A stretch of DNA of 64,000 nt. Origin: Vibrio atypicus (GTDB taxonomy: Bacteria > Pseudomonadota > Gammaproteobacteria > Enterobacterales > Vibrionaceae). Of this stretch, positions 9,445 to 18,834 are shown one piece after another; position 1 is the stretch's first letter, and each line of letters starts with the position of its first letter. Both the position numbers and the translations under genes were made by a program. The stretch is from assembly GCF_009811315.1 (NCBI RefSeq), contig NZ_BLID01000006.1:217990-281989 (forward strand). Direction: 5' to 3'. Under the pieces are notes generated by a model. The model saw only the letters and a list, made by a program, of their open reading frames with translations. It made no database searches and was not told the DNA's origin.

Positions 9445-10410
9445 ATGTCTGGTGAATTTAATCTAATCGAAAAATACTTGGTCGGTCGTCAAAAGCAGCG
9501 TAGCGATGTACTCTTAGCTGCTGGAGACGATTGCGCGTTAGTTCAAGTCCCTACAGGCCTGTCTGTTGCGATCAGCACTGATACTTTAGTGGCTGGCACT
9601 CATTTTTTAGCTGAAGCTGATCCTGCGTTGGTTGCGCACAAGGCGCTCGCTTCCAATGTCAGCGATTTAGCGGCAATGGGGGCGACACCTGCGTGGGTTT
9701 CATTTGCGTTAACGATGCCGAGCCCTGATGAAGATTGGTTGGCTCCGTTTTGCGACTCGTTTTTTAAACTTGCCGACTATTATGGTATTCAACTTATTGG
9801 CGGTGATACCACCAAAGGTCCTTTGAGCTTAACACTAACGGTTCAAGGTCTAGTCGATCCTGATAAAGCCTTGCGCCGAGACGGTGCGAAAGTAGGGGAT
9901 TGGGTTTACGTGACTGGTAACTTGGGTGACAGCAAAGCGGGTTTAGACGTAGTGCTTGAGCCGGGGTTAAAAGAGCGCCCATTTGCGGATGAATTGGAGC
10001 AACGCCACTACCTGTCTACACCACGTGTGTTGGTTGGTCAGGCACTTCTTGGCTTAGCCAGCTCCGCGATTGATATCTCGGACGGTTTAATATCTGATGT
10101 ACAGCACATTTTAAAGCGATCTAAGGTTGGGGTGAGTATTGACGCCGCGACACTTCCTGTTTCTAATGAACTTGTTCAGTTCTTGGGAAATCCGGAAGCT
10201 GCTCAGAAGTATGCACTATCGAGTGGTGAAGAGTACGAGCTTTGTTTTACTGTGCCTGAAGAGAACCAGGGCGCAATAGAGAGTGCGTTGGCTCATTGCG
10301 GTACAAAGATCACTTGTATTGGACAAATTCGACCAGAGGGCACGTTTGACATTCATTCTCAGGGCAATGGGCTTGAGTGGTCACTCAGTGGCTATGATCA
10401 TTTCAAATAA
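9445..10410 (+). CDS. thiL: Thiamine-monophosphate kinase ThiL
   Basis: ThiL phosphorylates thiamine monophosphate to the coenzyme thiamine diphosphate. The 321-residue protein has the AIR-synthase fold, with the magnesium-binding aspartates of the GDDCA motif at residues 27-31, a GGDTT segment in the middle and DISDG later. It precedes pgpA by 12 bases, as in E. coli nusB-thiL-pgpA. Confidence 0.96.
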   Translation: MSGEFNLIEKYLVGRQKQRSDVLLAAGDDCALVQVPTGLSVAISTDTLVAGTHFLAEADPALVAHKALASNVSDLAAMGATPAWVSFALTMPSPDEDWLAPFCDSFFKLADYYGIQLIGGDTTKGPLSLTLTVQGLVDPDKALRRDGAKVGDWVYVTGNLGDSKAGLDVVLEPGLKERPFADELEQRHYLSTPRVLVGQALLGLASSAIDISDGLISDVQHILKRSKVGVSIDAATLPVSNELVQFLGNPEAAQKYALSSGEEYELCFTVPEENQGAIESALAHCGTKITCIGQIRPEGTFDIHSQGNGLEWSLSGYDHFK

Positions 10411-10422
10411 TTAAGCAGTACT

Positions 10423-10929
10423 ATGACCAATCCTCTCTCTTTAATTTCATTGAAAAACCCTTGGCACCTGCTTGCTACCGGATTTGGTAGTGGTTTATCG
10501 CCAATTATTCCAGGCACGATGGGCACATTGGCCGCGATCCCGTTTTACCTGCTTTTAGTCCAATTGCCATTGCCAATCTATATTTTGGTTGTCGTGGTTT
10601 CTTGTGTGATTGGGATTAAGATCTGCCAAGTAACATCCGACGATATGGGCGTGCACGATCATGGCTCAATTGTATGGGATGAGTTTGCGGGCTTTTGGAT
10701 TACCATGCTGGTGGTTCCGCTCTTTAATTTGAATAGCATGGATTGGAAATGGATATTGACCGGGTTTGTATTGTTTCGCTTCTTTGATATGGTCAAACCG
10801 TGGCCGATTGGCTGGCTAGATAAGCGCGTTCATGGCGGCCTAGGTATTATGGTTGATGATATCGTAGCGGGGGCGATGGCTGGTGTTGCCCTGTATCTTG
10901 TCGGTAAATATGCCGGATGGTTGATTTAA
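10423..10929 (+). CDS. pgpA: Phosphatidylglycerophosphatase A
   Basis: An inner-membrane phosphatase that converts phosphatidylglycerophosphate to phosphatidylglycerol. The 168 residues contain the PgpA signature GLSPIIPGTMGT (24-35) and the acidic motif WDEFAGFW, among about four hydrophobic segments. It is the last gene of the plus-strand block and faces yaeH on the other strand across a bidirectional terminator. Confidence 0.95.
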   Translation: MTNPLSLISLKNPWHLLATGFGSGLSPIIPGTMGTLAAIPFYLLLVQLPLPIYILVVVVSCVIGIKICQVTSDDMGVHDHGSIVWDEFAGFWITMLVVPLFNLNSMDWKWILTGFVLFRFFDMVKPWPIGWLDKRVHGGLGIMVDDIVAGAMAGVALYLVGKYAGWLI

Positions 10930-10963
10930 GAGCATTCTTAGTCATTCCATATACCAAACAACA

Positions 10964-10998
10964 AAAAAGGGTTGGCACGAGTGCCAACCCTTAATTTT
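10964..10998. terminator. Bidirectional terminator between pgpA and yaeH
   Basis: A 12-bp perfect stem AAGGGTTGGCAC / GTGCCAACCCTT with a two-base centre. An A tract before it gives a U tract for the minus-strand transcript, and AATTTTT follows for the plus strand. Confidence 0.9.
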
Positions 10999-11009
10999 TC
11001 GTTTTTCGA

Positions 11010-11393
11010 TTACTTCAGCTTTTCTAGATCCGATTCAATCTCTGCAATTTTGCTCGAGACGACTTTTTCTAGGTGTCTCAAGTCAGATAGAATTTTTTCT
11101 TTCACATCCAACTCAACCGATTTCTCTGGTTTCGTTATTTTGTTCAGTTCGTCAATCACTAGGGTTAAGTTGCGATTTATTTCTGTCACTTCTTTGTACT
11201 TGTGACTACCGCTATCAACCAGTACATTCTTTACTTGGCGTGGATATTTGAACTTAACGCTTTTCGCAAACAACTCACCTTTTTGCTTACGAAAATAAAT
11301 TTTTAACACGTCCTTGTGCGCTTCTTGGCGGAGTGAATAGCGCTCAATCTGTTTAGGTTCATGAATACCTAAACCAGTGAGGTGTGGAAACAT
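11010..11393 (-). CDS. yaeH: UPF0325 (DUF3461) protein YaeH
   Basis: A 127-residue protein of unknown function, clearly orthologous to E. coli YaeH by the segments [13 protein letters not shown] (here [18 protein letters not shown]), [12 protein letters not shown] and [12 protein letters not shown]. It has a basic, beta-rich N-terminal half and a charged helical C-terminal half likely to form a coiled coil. It lies downstream of glnD on the same strand, 114 bases away, as in E. coli where it is between glnD and dapD. No catalytic motif is visible. Confidence 0.92.
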   Translation of the reverse strand: MFPHLTGLGIHEPKQIERYSLRQEAHKDVLKIYFRKQKGELFAKSVKFKYPRQVKNVLVDSGSHKYKEVTEINRNLTLVIDELNKITKPEKSVELDVKEKILSDLRHLEKVVSSKIAEIESDLEKLK

Positions 11394-11507
11394 AGGCTAC
11401 CTCTTTAACTGTGTTTGTATTTAGTGATCACTAGCTAATGTAGCAGCCTATTCACGTTGTAGATAGTTGATTTTTCGAGCAGTGTGATAACTTGTGGTCA
11501 AGATCGC

Positions 11508-14129
11508 TTAAGGTGCCAGTTCCGCCACATTTGCTATTAACTTCTCTCTCAATAGGATTTCCTCTTCATCAGTGAGTTTACCGCCATTCTCACTCGTAAT
11601 AATGAATAAATCCTCTGCTCTCTCACCAATAGTTGTAATCTTTGCAGCATGTAGATGTACACCTAAATCCGCAAACGTCGCCCCCACGGTTGCAAGTAAC
11701 CCTGGTGTGTCGAGAGCAACAAACTCCATTAAAGTCCGCTTTTTACTTTTGGTCGGTAGAAAGTCGACTTTGGTCTTCACCGTGAAGTGCTGTAAGTTTC
11801 GCGGAACTCGGCGGGTTTTAATTTTGGTTGGTCGGCCATCTTCTAGCACATGGGCCAGATGTTTGGTAACAGCTTTGTGGCGGCTCTCATCAATAACGTC
11901 ACCATGTTGATCAAGGACCATGAAAGTATCTAGGACATAACCATCTTTGCTGGTCATGACTTGGGCATCGTGAACGTTGAAGTTACGTCGGTCGAGCTCT
12001 GCAACCACAGAGGCAAATAGAGCGTGCTGATCTCGGCTGTAAACAAAGACTTCGGTACCACCACGTGTTGCTTTCTTAGAAATCAATATAAGCGGTTTTG
12101 ATGGTTCATCGTGGCGAAGCAAGTGCATGCAGTGCCACGCAATCTGCTTATGAGTGTGACGTAAGAAGTAGTCCGCTTTAAAACGTTGCCAAAGGACTTC
12201 AATTTCACGTGCGCTAAACCCTTCTTTACGCAGCAAAGCCGATGCAAGGTGCTGATTGTGACGAATACGCTCTCGCACGTCGACTGGGTTTTCTAATCCG
12301 CGGCGCAATGCGCGTTGTGTTGAATAGAACAACTCTGCAAGTAGAGTACGTTTCCAGCTGTTCCATAGTTCTGGGTTGGTTGCGCAGATATCGGCGACAG
12401 TTAAACAGACTAGATATTCTAGGTACTCTTCATCGCGAACTTGTTTGGCAAACTCGGTGATCACTTCAGGGTCGTAGATATCGCGACGCTGAGCTGTGAC
12501 TGACATTAGAAGGTGATTGCGCACCAACCAAGCGACGAGTTTGGCTTCTGGTTTAGATAAGCCATGTTCGATACAGAAGTTATACGCTTCACCTTCACCA
12601 ATCACAGAGTGATCACCACCGCGGCCTTTACCAATATCATGGAAAATAGCCGCTATGATCAACAGCTCTTTCTTTTGAATTCTCGGATAAACTTCGCAGC
12701 AGATTGGATGCTTATCGTGGTTTTTAGCGTAACTAAAGGTGTTGATATGTTTAAGTAAGCGAACGCTGTGCTCATCGACCGTGTAAACATGGAAAAGGTC
12801 AAATTGCATCTGGCCAACTATCTGGCTCCACTGCGGTAAATACGCTGCCAATACGCCAAGCTTATGCATTAGGCTAAACGCTTTGTGCAGTGCATTTGGG
12901 TGGCGACAGAGCTCTAAAAACTTCTCTCTAGCTTCAGGGATCGTGTGAAGGAATTTGTTCAATCGACGCCTTGCAGTACGAAGTTGACGCATGGTTGGCG
13001 GAGCTACGCCTTCGATACTGGAATCGTTGGCAATGTGCAGAAACATATCCAAAATGGTTTCTGGACGTGCTTGGAATAGGGCGGGTTTGCGCGCTTCAAT
13101 GAGATGACCACGGCGCTGGAAATCTTCACTCAAGATCTCTGGCTCTGCTTCAACCCCATTTTCTAATATCGCTTGATCAAACAGTTTGAGTAGCATTTTG
13201 TTGAGTTCAGCGACACGGCGTAGGGTTCGGTAGAACTCTTTCATCATCATTTCTACGCCGCGGTTACCTTCACCAGAGAAGCCAAGGCTTTCTGCTACCT
13301 GCGCTTGATGAGCAAAGGTAAGGCGGTTGTCGTAGCGCTTTAATTCAATGTGGAGGGCAAAACGAACTCGCCACAAAAAGTCTTGGCATTCGACCAGTTC
13401 ACGGTACTCTGCATCGGTAAGAAAACCGTAACGGCTCATTTCTAGCAGTGAAGTAGCGCCAAAATGGCGACGAGCAATCCAGCTTAGGGTGTGAATATCA
13501 CGCAGGCCACCCGGTGTCGATTTGATATCCGGTTCTAAGTTGTAAGTCGTGTCGTGGTAGCGCGCATGGCGAGCACGTTGTTCTTGAATTTTTGCTTTGT
13601 AGAAGATTTCACTTGGCCAGAATGATTCTGAATGAATGACCATCTTTAACTGGTGGAAAGTATCTTCGCAGCCGCAAAGTAGGCGAGATTCTTGAAGATT
13701 TGTGGCAACCGTTAAATCTTCCCTTCCAATCGTCGCACACTCTTCAACGCTACGAACGGCATGACCAACCTCTAAACGCAAATCCCAGAGTAGGGTGATA
13801 AATTCACTTACTTTGCTAGCGAGTGACTCAGGCAATGTTTTGCGCGAGATTACCAAAATATCGATATCGGAAAGAGGGTGAAGCTCACCACGGCCATAAC
13901 CGCCAACGGCGACCAGGCTAATGTTTGGTAGGTTAGAAAAGCCAAAATGTTGCCACAGTCGATTGAGCAGCAAATCAATATACTCCGCGCGACCGAGTAC
14001 TAAGTCAGTCACTGGATGATGATTGAGAAATTCACTTTTCTGATACTGAGCGAACTTTTCTAACTGTTGTTTTAGTTCACTTATCGAGATTTGCTGATCT
14101 TCAAACGTCAGCGGGGATTGAAAGGGCAT
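11508..14129 (-). CDS. glnD: [Protein-PII] uridylyltransferase/uridylyl-removing enzyme GlnD
   Basis: GlnD senses glutamine and adds or removes UMP on PII proteins such as GlnB, which is also in this window. The 873 residues show, in order, a nucleotidyltransferase domain with GGYGRGELHPLSDIDIL (76-92, metal ligands D88 and D90), a helical linker, an HD hydrolase domain around residue 510 (FHDIGKGRGGDHS) and two C-terminal ACT domains. Length is standard. The start codon lacks a clear ribosome site, so a nearby alternative cannot be excluded. It follows map on the minus strand after a terminator hairpin. Confidence 0.97.
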   Translation of the reverse strand: MPFQSPLTFEDQQISISELKQQLEKFAQYQKSEFLNHHPVTDLVLGRAEYIDLLLNRLWQHFGFSNLPNISLVAVGGYGRGELHPLSDIDILVISRKTLPESLASKVSEFITLLWDLRLEVGHAVRSVEECATIGREDLTVATNLQESRLLCGCEDTFHQLKMVIHSESFWPSEIFYKAKIQEQRARHARYHDTTYNLEPDIKSTPGGLRDIHTLSWIARRHFGATSLLEMSRYGFLTDAEYRELVECQDFLWRVRFALHIELKRYDNRLTFAHQAQVAESLGFSGEGNRGVEMMMKEFYRTLRRVAELNKMLLKLFDQAILENGVEAEPEILSEDFQRRGHLIEARKPALFQARPETILDMFLHIANDSSIEGVAPPTMRQLRTARRRLNKFLHTIPEAREKFLELCRHPNALHKAFSLMHKLGVLAAYLPQWSQIVGQMQFDLFHVYTVDEHSVRLLKHINTFSYAKNHDKHPICCEVYPRIQKKELLIIAAIFHDIGKGRGGDHSVIGEGEAYNFCIEHGLSKPEAKLVAWLVRNHLLMSVTAQRRDIYDPEVITEFAKQVRDEEYLEYLVCLTVADICATNPELWNSWKRTLLAELFYSTQRALRRGLENPVDVRERIRHNQHLASALLRKEGFSAREIEVLWQRFKADYFLRHTHKQIAWHCMHLLRHDEPSKPLILISKKATRGGTEVFVYSRDQHALFASVVAELDRRNFNVHDAQVMTSKDGYVLDTFMVLDQHGDVIDESRHKAVTKHLAHVLEDGRPTKIKTRRVPRNLQHFTVKTKVDFLPTKSKKRTLMEFVALDTPGLLATVGATFADLGVHLHAAKITTIGERAEDLFIITSENGGKLTDEEEILLREKLIANVAELAP

Positions 14130-14181
14130 ACAGCGAGTCCATGCAAAGTTGTCCTGAGGACCAATCTATCAGACTTAAGGG

Positions 14182-14215
14182 GATAAAAAAATATCCCCGA
14201 AAATCGGGGATATTT
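14182..14215 (-). terminator. Terminator between map and glnD
   Basis: A 12-bp stem AAATATCCCCGA / TCGGGGATATTT with an AAA loop. The plus-strand A tract at 14185-14191 provides a U tract for the minus-strand map transcript. glnD probably has its own promoter or depends on read-through. Confidence 0.85.
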
Positions 14216-14231
14216 GAAGTGATTGTATTGA

Positions 14232-15110
14232 TTATGCGTTGTTCATCATTCGAGGAATGGTGTCATCGCTGCGAAGAGTGAGAACCTCACAGCCTGTGCT
14301 GGTTACCAAAATCGTGTGCTCATATTGAGCCGATTTCTTCGCATCACCGGTGTACACCGTCCAATCGTCTTCTGCATCAACCGTTACACCGAATTTACCT
14401 GCGTTAATCATTGGTTCGATGGTAAAACACATGCCTTCTTTGAGTACGCGTCGGTCACTGTTTTTGTAGTGAACGATTTGTGGCTCTTCATGGAACTCGT
14501 TACCGATACCGTGACCACAGAAATCTTTTACAATTGAGAACTTGTTACGTGGGTTCTTTTTATTGTTTTCTTTGATGTATTTCTCGATAGCTGTACCGAT
14601 ATCACCAACTGTTGCACCTGGCTTCACTTTACGCATGCCAACATACAGAGCTTCTTGTGTCACCATGCATAGACGCTTATCCGCTGGTGATACATCGCCG
14701 ACAAAGAACATTTTCGACGTGTCACCGTGGTAGCCGTCTGGGCGAACGCTTAGGTCGACCCCCTCTTCGTTTGGAATGATGACGGTAATATCTACGTTGA
14801 TGATATCGCCATTTTTCAATACAGCAGGCTTCAGTTGGCCATTGCTGCCGACTTCATCTACGCTTGCCGGAATGCCGTGACAAACAATGTGATTAATCGA
14901 GGTACAAATTGATTTAGGGAAACCGTGGTAATCAAGTGGAGCTGAGTAAGCACCTTTCTCAATCCCATAATCGTGACAGATCTGGTTCAGTTGATCTGTG
15001 GTAACACCCTCTTTAATGTGGGGTTCGATCATCTCCAGGATTTCAGCGGCCAACGCGCCCGCTATGCGCATACGTTCGATTTCTTCAGCTGTTTTGATCT
15101 TGATTGACAT
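14232..15110 (-). CDS. map: Type I methionine aminopeptidase
   Basis: Removes the initiator methionine from nascent proteins. The start at 15110 (MSIKIKTAEE) matches family N-termini; an in-frame ATG 51 bases upstream gives an unlikely extension. Metal ligands are D107, D130, H200, E232 and E264. The protein is 292 residues against 264 in E. coli. The extra residues fall mainly in two loops, about 11 between CHGIP and the NGD strand (82-99) and about 12 between the first two ligand aspartates (112-123). It is transcribed divergently from rpsB, as in E. coli. Confidence 0.95.
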   Translation of the reverse strand: MSIKIKTAEEIERMRIAGALAAEILEMIEPHIKEGVTTDQLNQICHDYGIEKGAYSAPLDYHGFPKSICTSINHIVCHGIPASVDEVGSNGQLKPAVLKNGDIINVDITVIIPNEEGVDLSVRPDGYHGDTSKMFFVGDVSPADKRLCMVTQEALYVGMRKVKPGATVGDIGTAIEKYIKENNKKNPRNKFSIVKDFCGHGIGNEFHEEPQIVHYKNSDRRVLKEGMCFTIEPMINAGKFGVTVDAEDDWTVYTGDAKKSAQYEHTILVTSTGCEVLTLRSDDTIPRMMNNA

Positions 15111-15297
15111 CGGCTTTCTCTTACTTACTTCGGTAGCACCCTCTGGTGCGAATGGGCGCATTCTAACAGGAAGATGTCAGAATGTGTAATGGTGCCAAAT
15201 CCCTATTACATATAGGGTTGTATGATTTAGACGCTGTTCGAGGATTTTTTCTCCTATTGCAAAACAGTTTTTTTACTAGCCATATAGGGCAAAAATA

Positions 15298-15313
15298 TGG
15301 TATAAAGCGCGCC
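15298..15313 (+). promoter_or_regulatory. Probable rpsB promoter: extended -10 with GC-rich discriminator
   Basis: TGG-TATAAA forms an extended -10 element, followed directly by GCGCGCC. No good -35 is seen. GC-rich discriminators are typical of promoters under ppGpp/DksA (stringent) control, which suits ribosomal protein genes. The start site would be about 175 bases before rpsB. Confidence 0.6.
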
Positions 15314-15447
15314 GGAAATGTGGTCAGTTCTCTTCGTTTCTCAATGATGAAGCGGCGAAGCTGGTCAGTTCCACATAAACTTTTATCTTTAAATCACACA
15401 CATTCCGACACATATTCCGGGGTGCTGGGCAGAAGCCTAGTCGGAGT

Positions 15448-15476
15448 TATGGGGAATGTGGAGGCCTAACCCCATA
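15448..15476 (+). promoter_or_regulatory. rpsB leader hairpin, candidate S2 autoregulatory element
   Basis: TATGGGG pairs with CCCCATA around a 15-base loop, ending 12 bases before the rpsB start. In gammaproteobacteria the rpsB-tsf leader is known to mediate repression by ribosomal protein S2; this hairpin is at the expected place. The assignment to that element is an inference. Confidence 0.5.
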
Positions 15477-15488
15477 GAGGATTATAAA

Positions 15489-16217
15489 ATGGCAACTGTA
15501 TCAATGCGCGATATGCTTAAAGCTGGTGTTCACTTCGGTCACCAAACTCGTTACTGGAACCCAAAAATGAAGCCATTCATCTTTGGTGCTCGTAACAAAG
15601 TACATATCATCAACCTAGAAAAAACTGTACCAATGTTCAACGAAGCTCTAGCTGAACTAGCTAAAGTTGGCGAGAAGAAAGGTAAAGTACTTTTCGTAGG
15701 TACTAAGCGCGCTGCATCTGAAGCTGTTAAAGAAGCTGCAATCGCAAGCAACCAGTACTACGTAAACAACCGCTGGTTAGGCGGCATGCTTACTAACTAC
15801 AAAACTGTTCGTCAGTCAATCAAACGTCTAAAAGAGCTAGAAGCTCAATCTCAAGACGGTACTTTTGACAAACTAACTAAGAAAGAAGCTCTAATGCGTA
15901 CTCGTGAAATGGAGAAGCTAGAGAAGTCTCTTGGTGGTATCAAGAACATGGGCGGCCTACCAGACGCTCTATTCGTAATCGATGCTGATCACGAACACAT
16001 TGCGATTAAAGAAGCAAACAACCTAGGTATTCCAGTTTACGCTGTGGTAGATACTAACTCTAACCCAGACGGCGTTGACTACATCATCCCAGGTAACGAC
16101 GATGCGATCCGTGCGGTACAGCTTTACCTAAACGCTGCTGCAACTTCAGTAACTGAAGGTCGTAACAAAGACGTAGCTGTTGCTGCTGAAAAAGATGGTT
16201 TCGTAGAAGCTGAATAA
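15489..16217 (+). CDS. rpsB: 30S ribosomal protein S2
   Basis: A 242-residue S2 protein. The start at 15489 ([13 protein letters not shown]) fits the family and has AGAGG 10 bases upstream; the in-frame ATG at 15456 lies inside the leader hairpin. Conserved S2 segments include [15 protein letters not shown] and [14 protein letters not shown]. Codon use is strongly biased (CGT, CTA, AAC), as for highly expressed Vibrio genes. It forms an operon with tsf across a partial terminator. Confidence 0.98.
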   Translation: MATVSMRDMLKAGVHFGHQTRYWNPKMKPFIFGARNKVHIINLEKTVPMFNEALAELAKVGEKKGKVLFVGTKRAASEAVKEAAIASNQYYVNNRWLGGMLTNYKTVRQSIKRLKELEAQSQDGTFDKLTKKEALMRTREMEKLEKSLGGIKNMGGLPDALFVIDADHEHIAIKEANNLGIPVYAVVDTNSNPDGVDYIIPGNDDAIRAVQLYLNAAATSVTEGRNKDVAVAAEKDGFVEAE

Positions 16218-16286
16218 TAGCGGCTCCGAGTCACACTTAGTCTATGTGCAACTTAGTTGTCGCATAAACTGAGTTATAGTTATCAG

Positions 16287-16317
16287 CAGGGGCCGAAAAT
16301 GTAGGCCCCTGTTTTTT
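16287..16317 (+). terminator. Attenuator/terminator between rpsB and tsf
   Basis: An 8-bp stem CAGGGGCC / GGCCCCTG followed by six T residues, 32 bases before tsf. It probably lets only part of the rpsB transcript continue into tsf, as in the E. coli operon. Confidence 0.85.
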
Positions 16318-16348
16318 ACCTTATTTCGAATCAACCGAGGAATAGAGA

Positions 16349-17194
16349 ATGGCAACTGTAACTGCTGCTCTAGTTAAAGAACTTCGCGAGCGCACTGGCG
16401 CTGGCATGATGGAATGTAAGAAAGCGCTTGTAGAAGCAAACGCTGATATCGAACTAGCAATTGAAAACATGCGTAAATCTGGCGCAGCGAAAGCAGCTAA
16501 AAAAGCTGGTAACGTTGCTGCTGAAGGCGCGATCATCATCAAAGAAGAAAACGGCGTAGCTGTTCTTCTTGAAGTTAACTGCCAAACTGACTTCGTTGCT
16601 AAAGACGGTAACTTCACTGCATTCGCAGAAAAAGTAGCGCTTGACGCTCTAGCTTCTAAAGCTACTGCTGAAGAGCTAGTTGCTAAGTTCGAAGAAGAGC
16701 GTGTTGCTCTAGTTGCTAAGATCGGCGAAAACATCAACATCCGTCGCGTTGCTTACGTTGAAGGCGCAGCAATCGCTTCTTACCGTCACGGTGAGAAAAT
16801 CGGTGTAGTTGTTGCTGGTGAAGGCGACGCAGAAACTCTTAAGCACGTTGCTATGCACGTTGCTGCTTCTAAGCCTGAGTTCGTTAACCCAGAAGACGTA
16901 CCAGCTGACGTAGTTGCTAAAGAGAAAGAAGTTCAAGTTGAAATCGCTATGAACGAAGGCAAGCCTCAAGAAATCGCTGAGAAAATGGTTATCGGCCGCA
17001 TGAAGAAATTCACGGGCGAAATCTCTCTAACAGGTCAAGCGTTCATCATGGAACCTAAGAAATCTGTTGGCGAAATTCTTAAAGAGCGTGGCGCTTCTGT
17101 TTCTACTTTCGTTCGCCTAGAAGTTGGTGAAGGTATCGAGAAAGCTCAAGAAATGAGCTTCGCTGAAGAAGTAGCAGCTGCTCAAAAAGGTTAA
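16349..17194 (+). CDS. tsf: Elongation factor Ts
   Basis: The nucleotide exchange factor for EF-Tu. The 281-residue protein begins with the UBA-like N-terminal domain containing [16 protein letters not shown], then the core with the TDFVAKD motif ([12 protein letters not shown]) that contacts EF-Tu. Ribosome site AGGAAT precedes the ATG. High-expression codon bias matches rpsB. Confidence 0.98.
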   Translation: MATVTAALVKELRERTGAGMMECKKALVEANADIELAIENMRKSGAAKAAKKAGNVAAEGAIIIKEENGVAVLLEVNCQTDFVAKDGNFTAFAEKVALDALASKATAEELVAKFEEERVALVAKIGENINIRRVAYVEGAAIASYRHGEKIGVVVAGEGDAETLKHVAMHVAASKPEFVNPEDVPADVVAKEKEVQVEIAMNEGKPQEIAEKMVIGRMKKFTGEISLTGQAFIMEPKKSVGEILKERGASVSTFVRLEVGEGIEKAQEMSFAEEVAAAQKG

Positions 17195-17219
17195 TCCTTA
17201 GAGACGCGTACAAAGTTTA

Positions 17220-17246
17220 GACCGTAGCCAAGGCTGCGGTCTTTTT
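17220..17246 (+). terminator. Rho-independent terminator of tsf
   Basis: GACCGTAGCC and GGCTGCGGTC pair (one G-T wobble) and are followed by TTTTT. Confidence 0.85.
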
Positions 17247-17343
17247 ATGACTACCAGTTAAACGTTTAACCGTGATGAATGAAGATTGAATAGTCTTTAT
17301 TCATGACTGTTAATCAATAACTCTCTTTTGGAAGGTAAACTCC

Positions 17344-18075
17344 ATGACAACGAACCCTAAACCAGCGTATCAACGTATTCTGTTAAAACTGAGTGGTGAA
17401 GCACTTCAAGGCGAAGATGGTTTCGGCATTGACCCAGCGGTTCTTGACCGTATGGCGCAAGAAGTAAAAGAGCTGGTTGAACTTGGCGTTCAAGTTGGTG
17501 TGGTTATCGGTGGTGGTAACCTTTTCCGTGGTGCTGGCCTTGCAGAAGCAGGTATGAACCGCGTTGTTGGTGACCACATGGGTATGCTAGCAACAGTAAT
17601 GAATGGCCTTGCAATGCGTGATGCACTTCACCGCGCTTACGTAAACGCTCGCGTAATGTCTGCAATTCCACTGAAAGGTGTGTGTGACGATTACAATTGG
17701 GCCGATGCAATCCGCGAACTTCGTCAAGGTCGCGTTGTTATCTTCTCAGCAGGTACAGGTAACCCATTCTTCACAACAGATTCTGCTGCATGTCTACGTG
17801 GTATCGAGATCGAAGCTGACGTAGTTCTAAAAGCAACAAAAGTAGACGGTGTATTTACGGCTGACCCAGTAGCAAACCCAGACGCAGAGCTGTATGATAA
17901 GCTTTCATTCAACTCAGTTCTTGAAAAAGAGCTGAAAGTGATGGATTTGGCAGCATTTACATTGGCTCGTGACCACAAAATGCCAATTCGCGTATTCAAC
18001 ATGAATAAGCCAGGAGCACTTCGTCGCGTGGTAATGGGTGAAGCAGAAGGCACGCTAATCAGCGACGCAGAGTAA
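17344..18075 (+). CDS. pyrH: UMP kinase PyrH
   Basis: Phosphorylates UMP to UDP; it is essential and allosterically activated by GTP in this family. The 243-residue amino-acid-kinase-fold protein has the N-terminal KLSGEALQG (K15) and the GGGNLFRG glycine loop, and a VFTADP segment in the nucleotide site. GGAAGG lies upstream of the ATG. Gene order tsf-pyrH-frr is typical. Confidence 0.97.
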   Translation: MTTNPKPAYQRILLKLSGEALQGEDGFGIDPAVLDRMAQEVKELVELGVQVGVVIGGGNLFRGAGLAEAGMNRVVGDHMGMLATVMNGLAMRDALHRAYVNARVMSAIPLKGVCDDYNWADAIRELRQGRVVIFSAGTGNPFFTTDSAACLRGIEIEADVVLKATKVDGVFTADPVANPDAELYDKLSFNSVLEKELKVMDLAAFTLARDHKMPIRVFNMNKPGALRRVVMGEAEGTLISDAE

Positions 18076-18083
18076 CTCCAATC

Positions 18084-18114
18084 ACCGTAGTGTAATGGAA
18101 AATTATGCTACGGT
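18084..18114 (+). other. Hairpin between pyrH and frr
   Basis: ACCGTAG and CTACGGT form a 7-bp stem with a 17-base loop and no strong T tract. It may be a weak attenuator or a processing site. Confidence 0.35.
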
Positions 18115-18178
18115 ATTGCCTTTTGAAGACTCCAACTTAGGCTTTCTTCGAGAAAGATTTACACATTAAGGTGATATT

Positions 18179-18736
18179 GTGATTAACGAAATCAAACAAG
18201 ACGCTCAAGAGCGCATGGAAAAAAGCGTAGAAGCGCTAAAAAACAACCTTTCTAAAGTTCGTACAGGTCGTGCGCACCCAAGCCTACTATCTGGTATTTC
18301 TGTTGAGTACTACGGTGCACCAACACCTCTAAACCAGGTAGCGAACGTTGTGGCTGAAGATGCTCGTACACTAGCAATCACAGTATTTGATAAAGAGCTG
18401 ACTCAGAAAGTTGAAAAAGCGATCATGATGTCTGACCTAGGCCTAAACCCTATGTCTGCAGGTACAATCATTCGCGTTCCACTTCCTCCGCTAACGGAAG
18501 AGCGTCGTAAAGACCTAGTGAAAATTGTACGTGGTGAAGCTGAAGGTGCTCGTGTTGCTGTACGTAACATCCGTCGTGACGCAAATGGCGATCTAAAAGG
18601 TTTGCTAAAAGACAAAGAAATTTCTGAAGATGAAGACCACAAAGGTCAAGATGAAATTCAAAAGCTAACTGACGCGGCTGTTAAACAGATCGACGAAGTG
18701 TTAGCAGCGAAAGAAAAAGAGTTGATGGAAGTCTAA
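18179..18736 (+). CDS. frr: Ribosome recycling factor
   Basis: Frees ribosomes from mRNA after termination together with EF-G. The 185-residue protein matches the family end to end, with the conserved [12 protein letters not shown] and [15 protein letters not shown] segments. The GTG start has AAGGTGAT just upstream. A strong terminator follows. Confidence 0.97.
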   Translation: MINEIKQDAQERMEKSVEALKNNLSKVRTGRAHPSLLSGISVEYYGAPTPLNQVANVVAEDARTLAITVFDKELTQKVEKAIMMSDLGLNPMSAGTIIRVPLPPLTEERRKDLVKIVRGEAEGARVAVRNIRRDANGDLKGLLKDKEISEDEDHKGQDEIQKLTDAAVKQIDEVLAAKEKELMEV

Positions 18737-18763
18737 TTCTCCAGAATCTCTAATCTTAAAGAG

Positions 18764-18791
18764 CGCTGTGCTCGCAGCACAGCGTTTTTTT
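18764..18791 (+). terminator. Rho-independent terminator of frr
   Basis: A 9-bp stem CGCTGTGCT / AGCACAGCG with a three-base loop and a run of seven T residues. Confidence 0.92.
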
Positions 18792-18834
18792 ATGCTACTC
18801 TCTGTCCTTTGCTGTTTACCTATCAATTTCTTAT

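Larger units (their letters stand above)
15111..15488. promoter_or_regulatory. map/rpsB divergent intergenic region
   Basis: A 378-base stretch with no convincing gene. It must hold the map promoter (minus strand) and the rpsB promoter and long leader (plus strand). An open frame at 15182-15469 lacks recognisable protein similarity and crosses the leader, so I do not call it. Confidence 0.7.

Noticed and set aside
15111..15161. Upstream start for map adding 17 residues
   Set aside because: The family N-terminus aligns with the ATG at 15110, and the extension has no similarity to other methionine aminopeptidases.
15182..15469. Open frame of 95 codons in the map-rpsB gap
   Set aside because: It crosses the rpsB promoter and leader hairpin, has no recognisable domain, and the stretch is explained as regulatory sequence.
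15456..15488. Upstream ATG for rpsB
   Set aside because: It falls in the leader hairpin and the S2 family start is [10 protein letters not shown] at 15489 with its own ribosome site.
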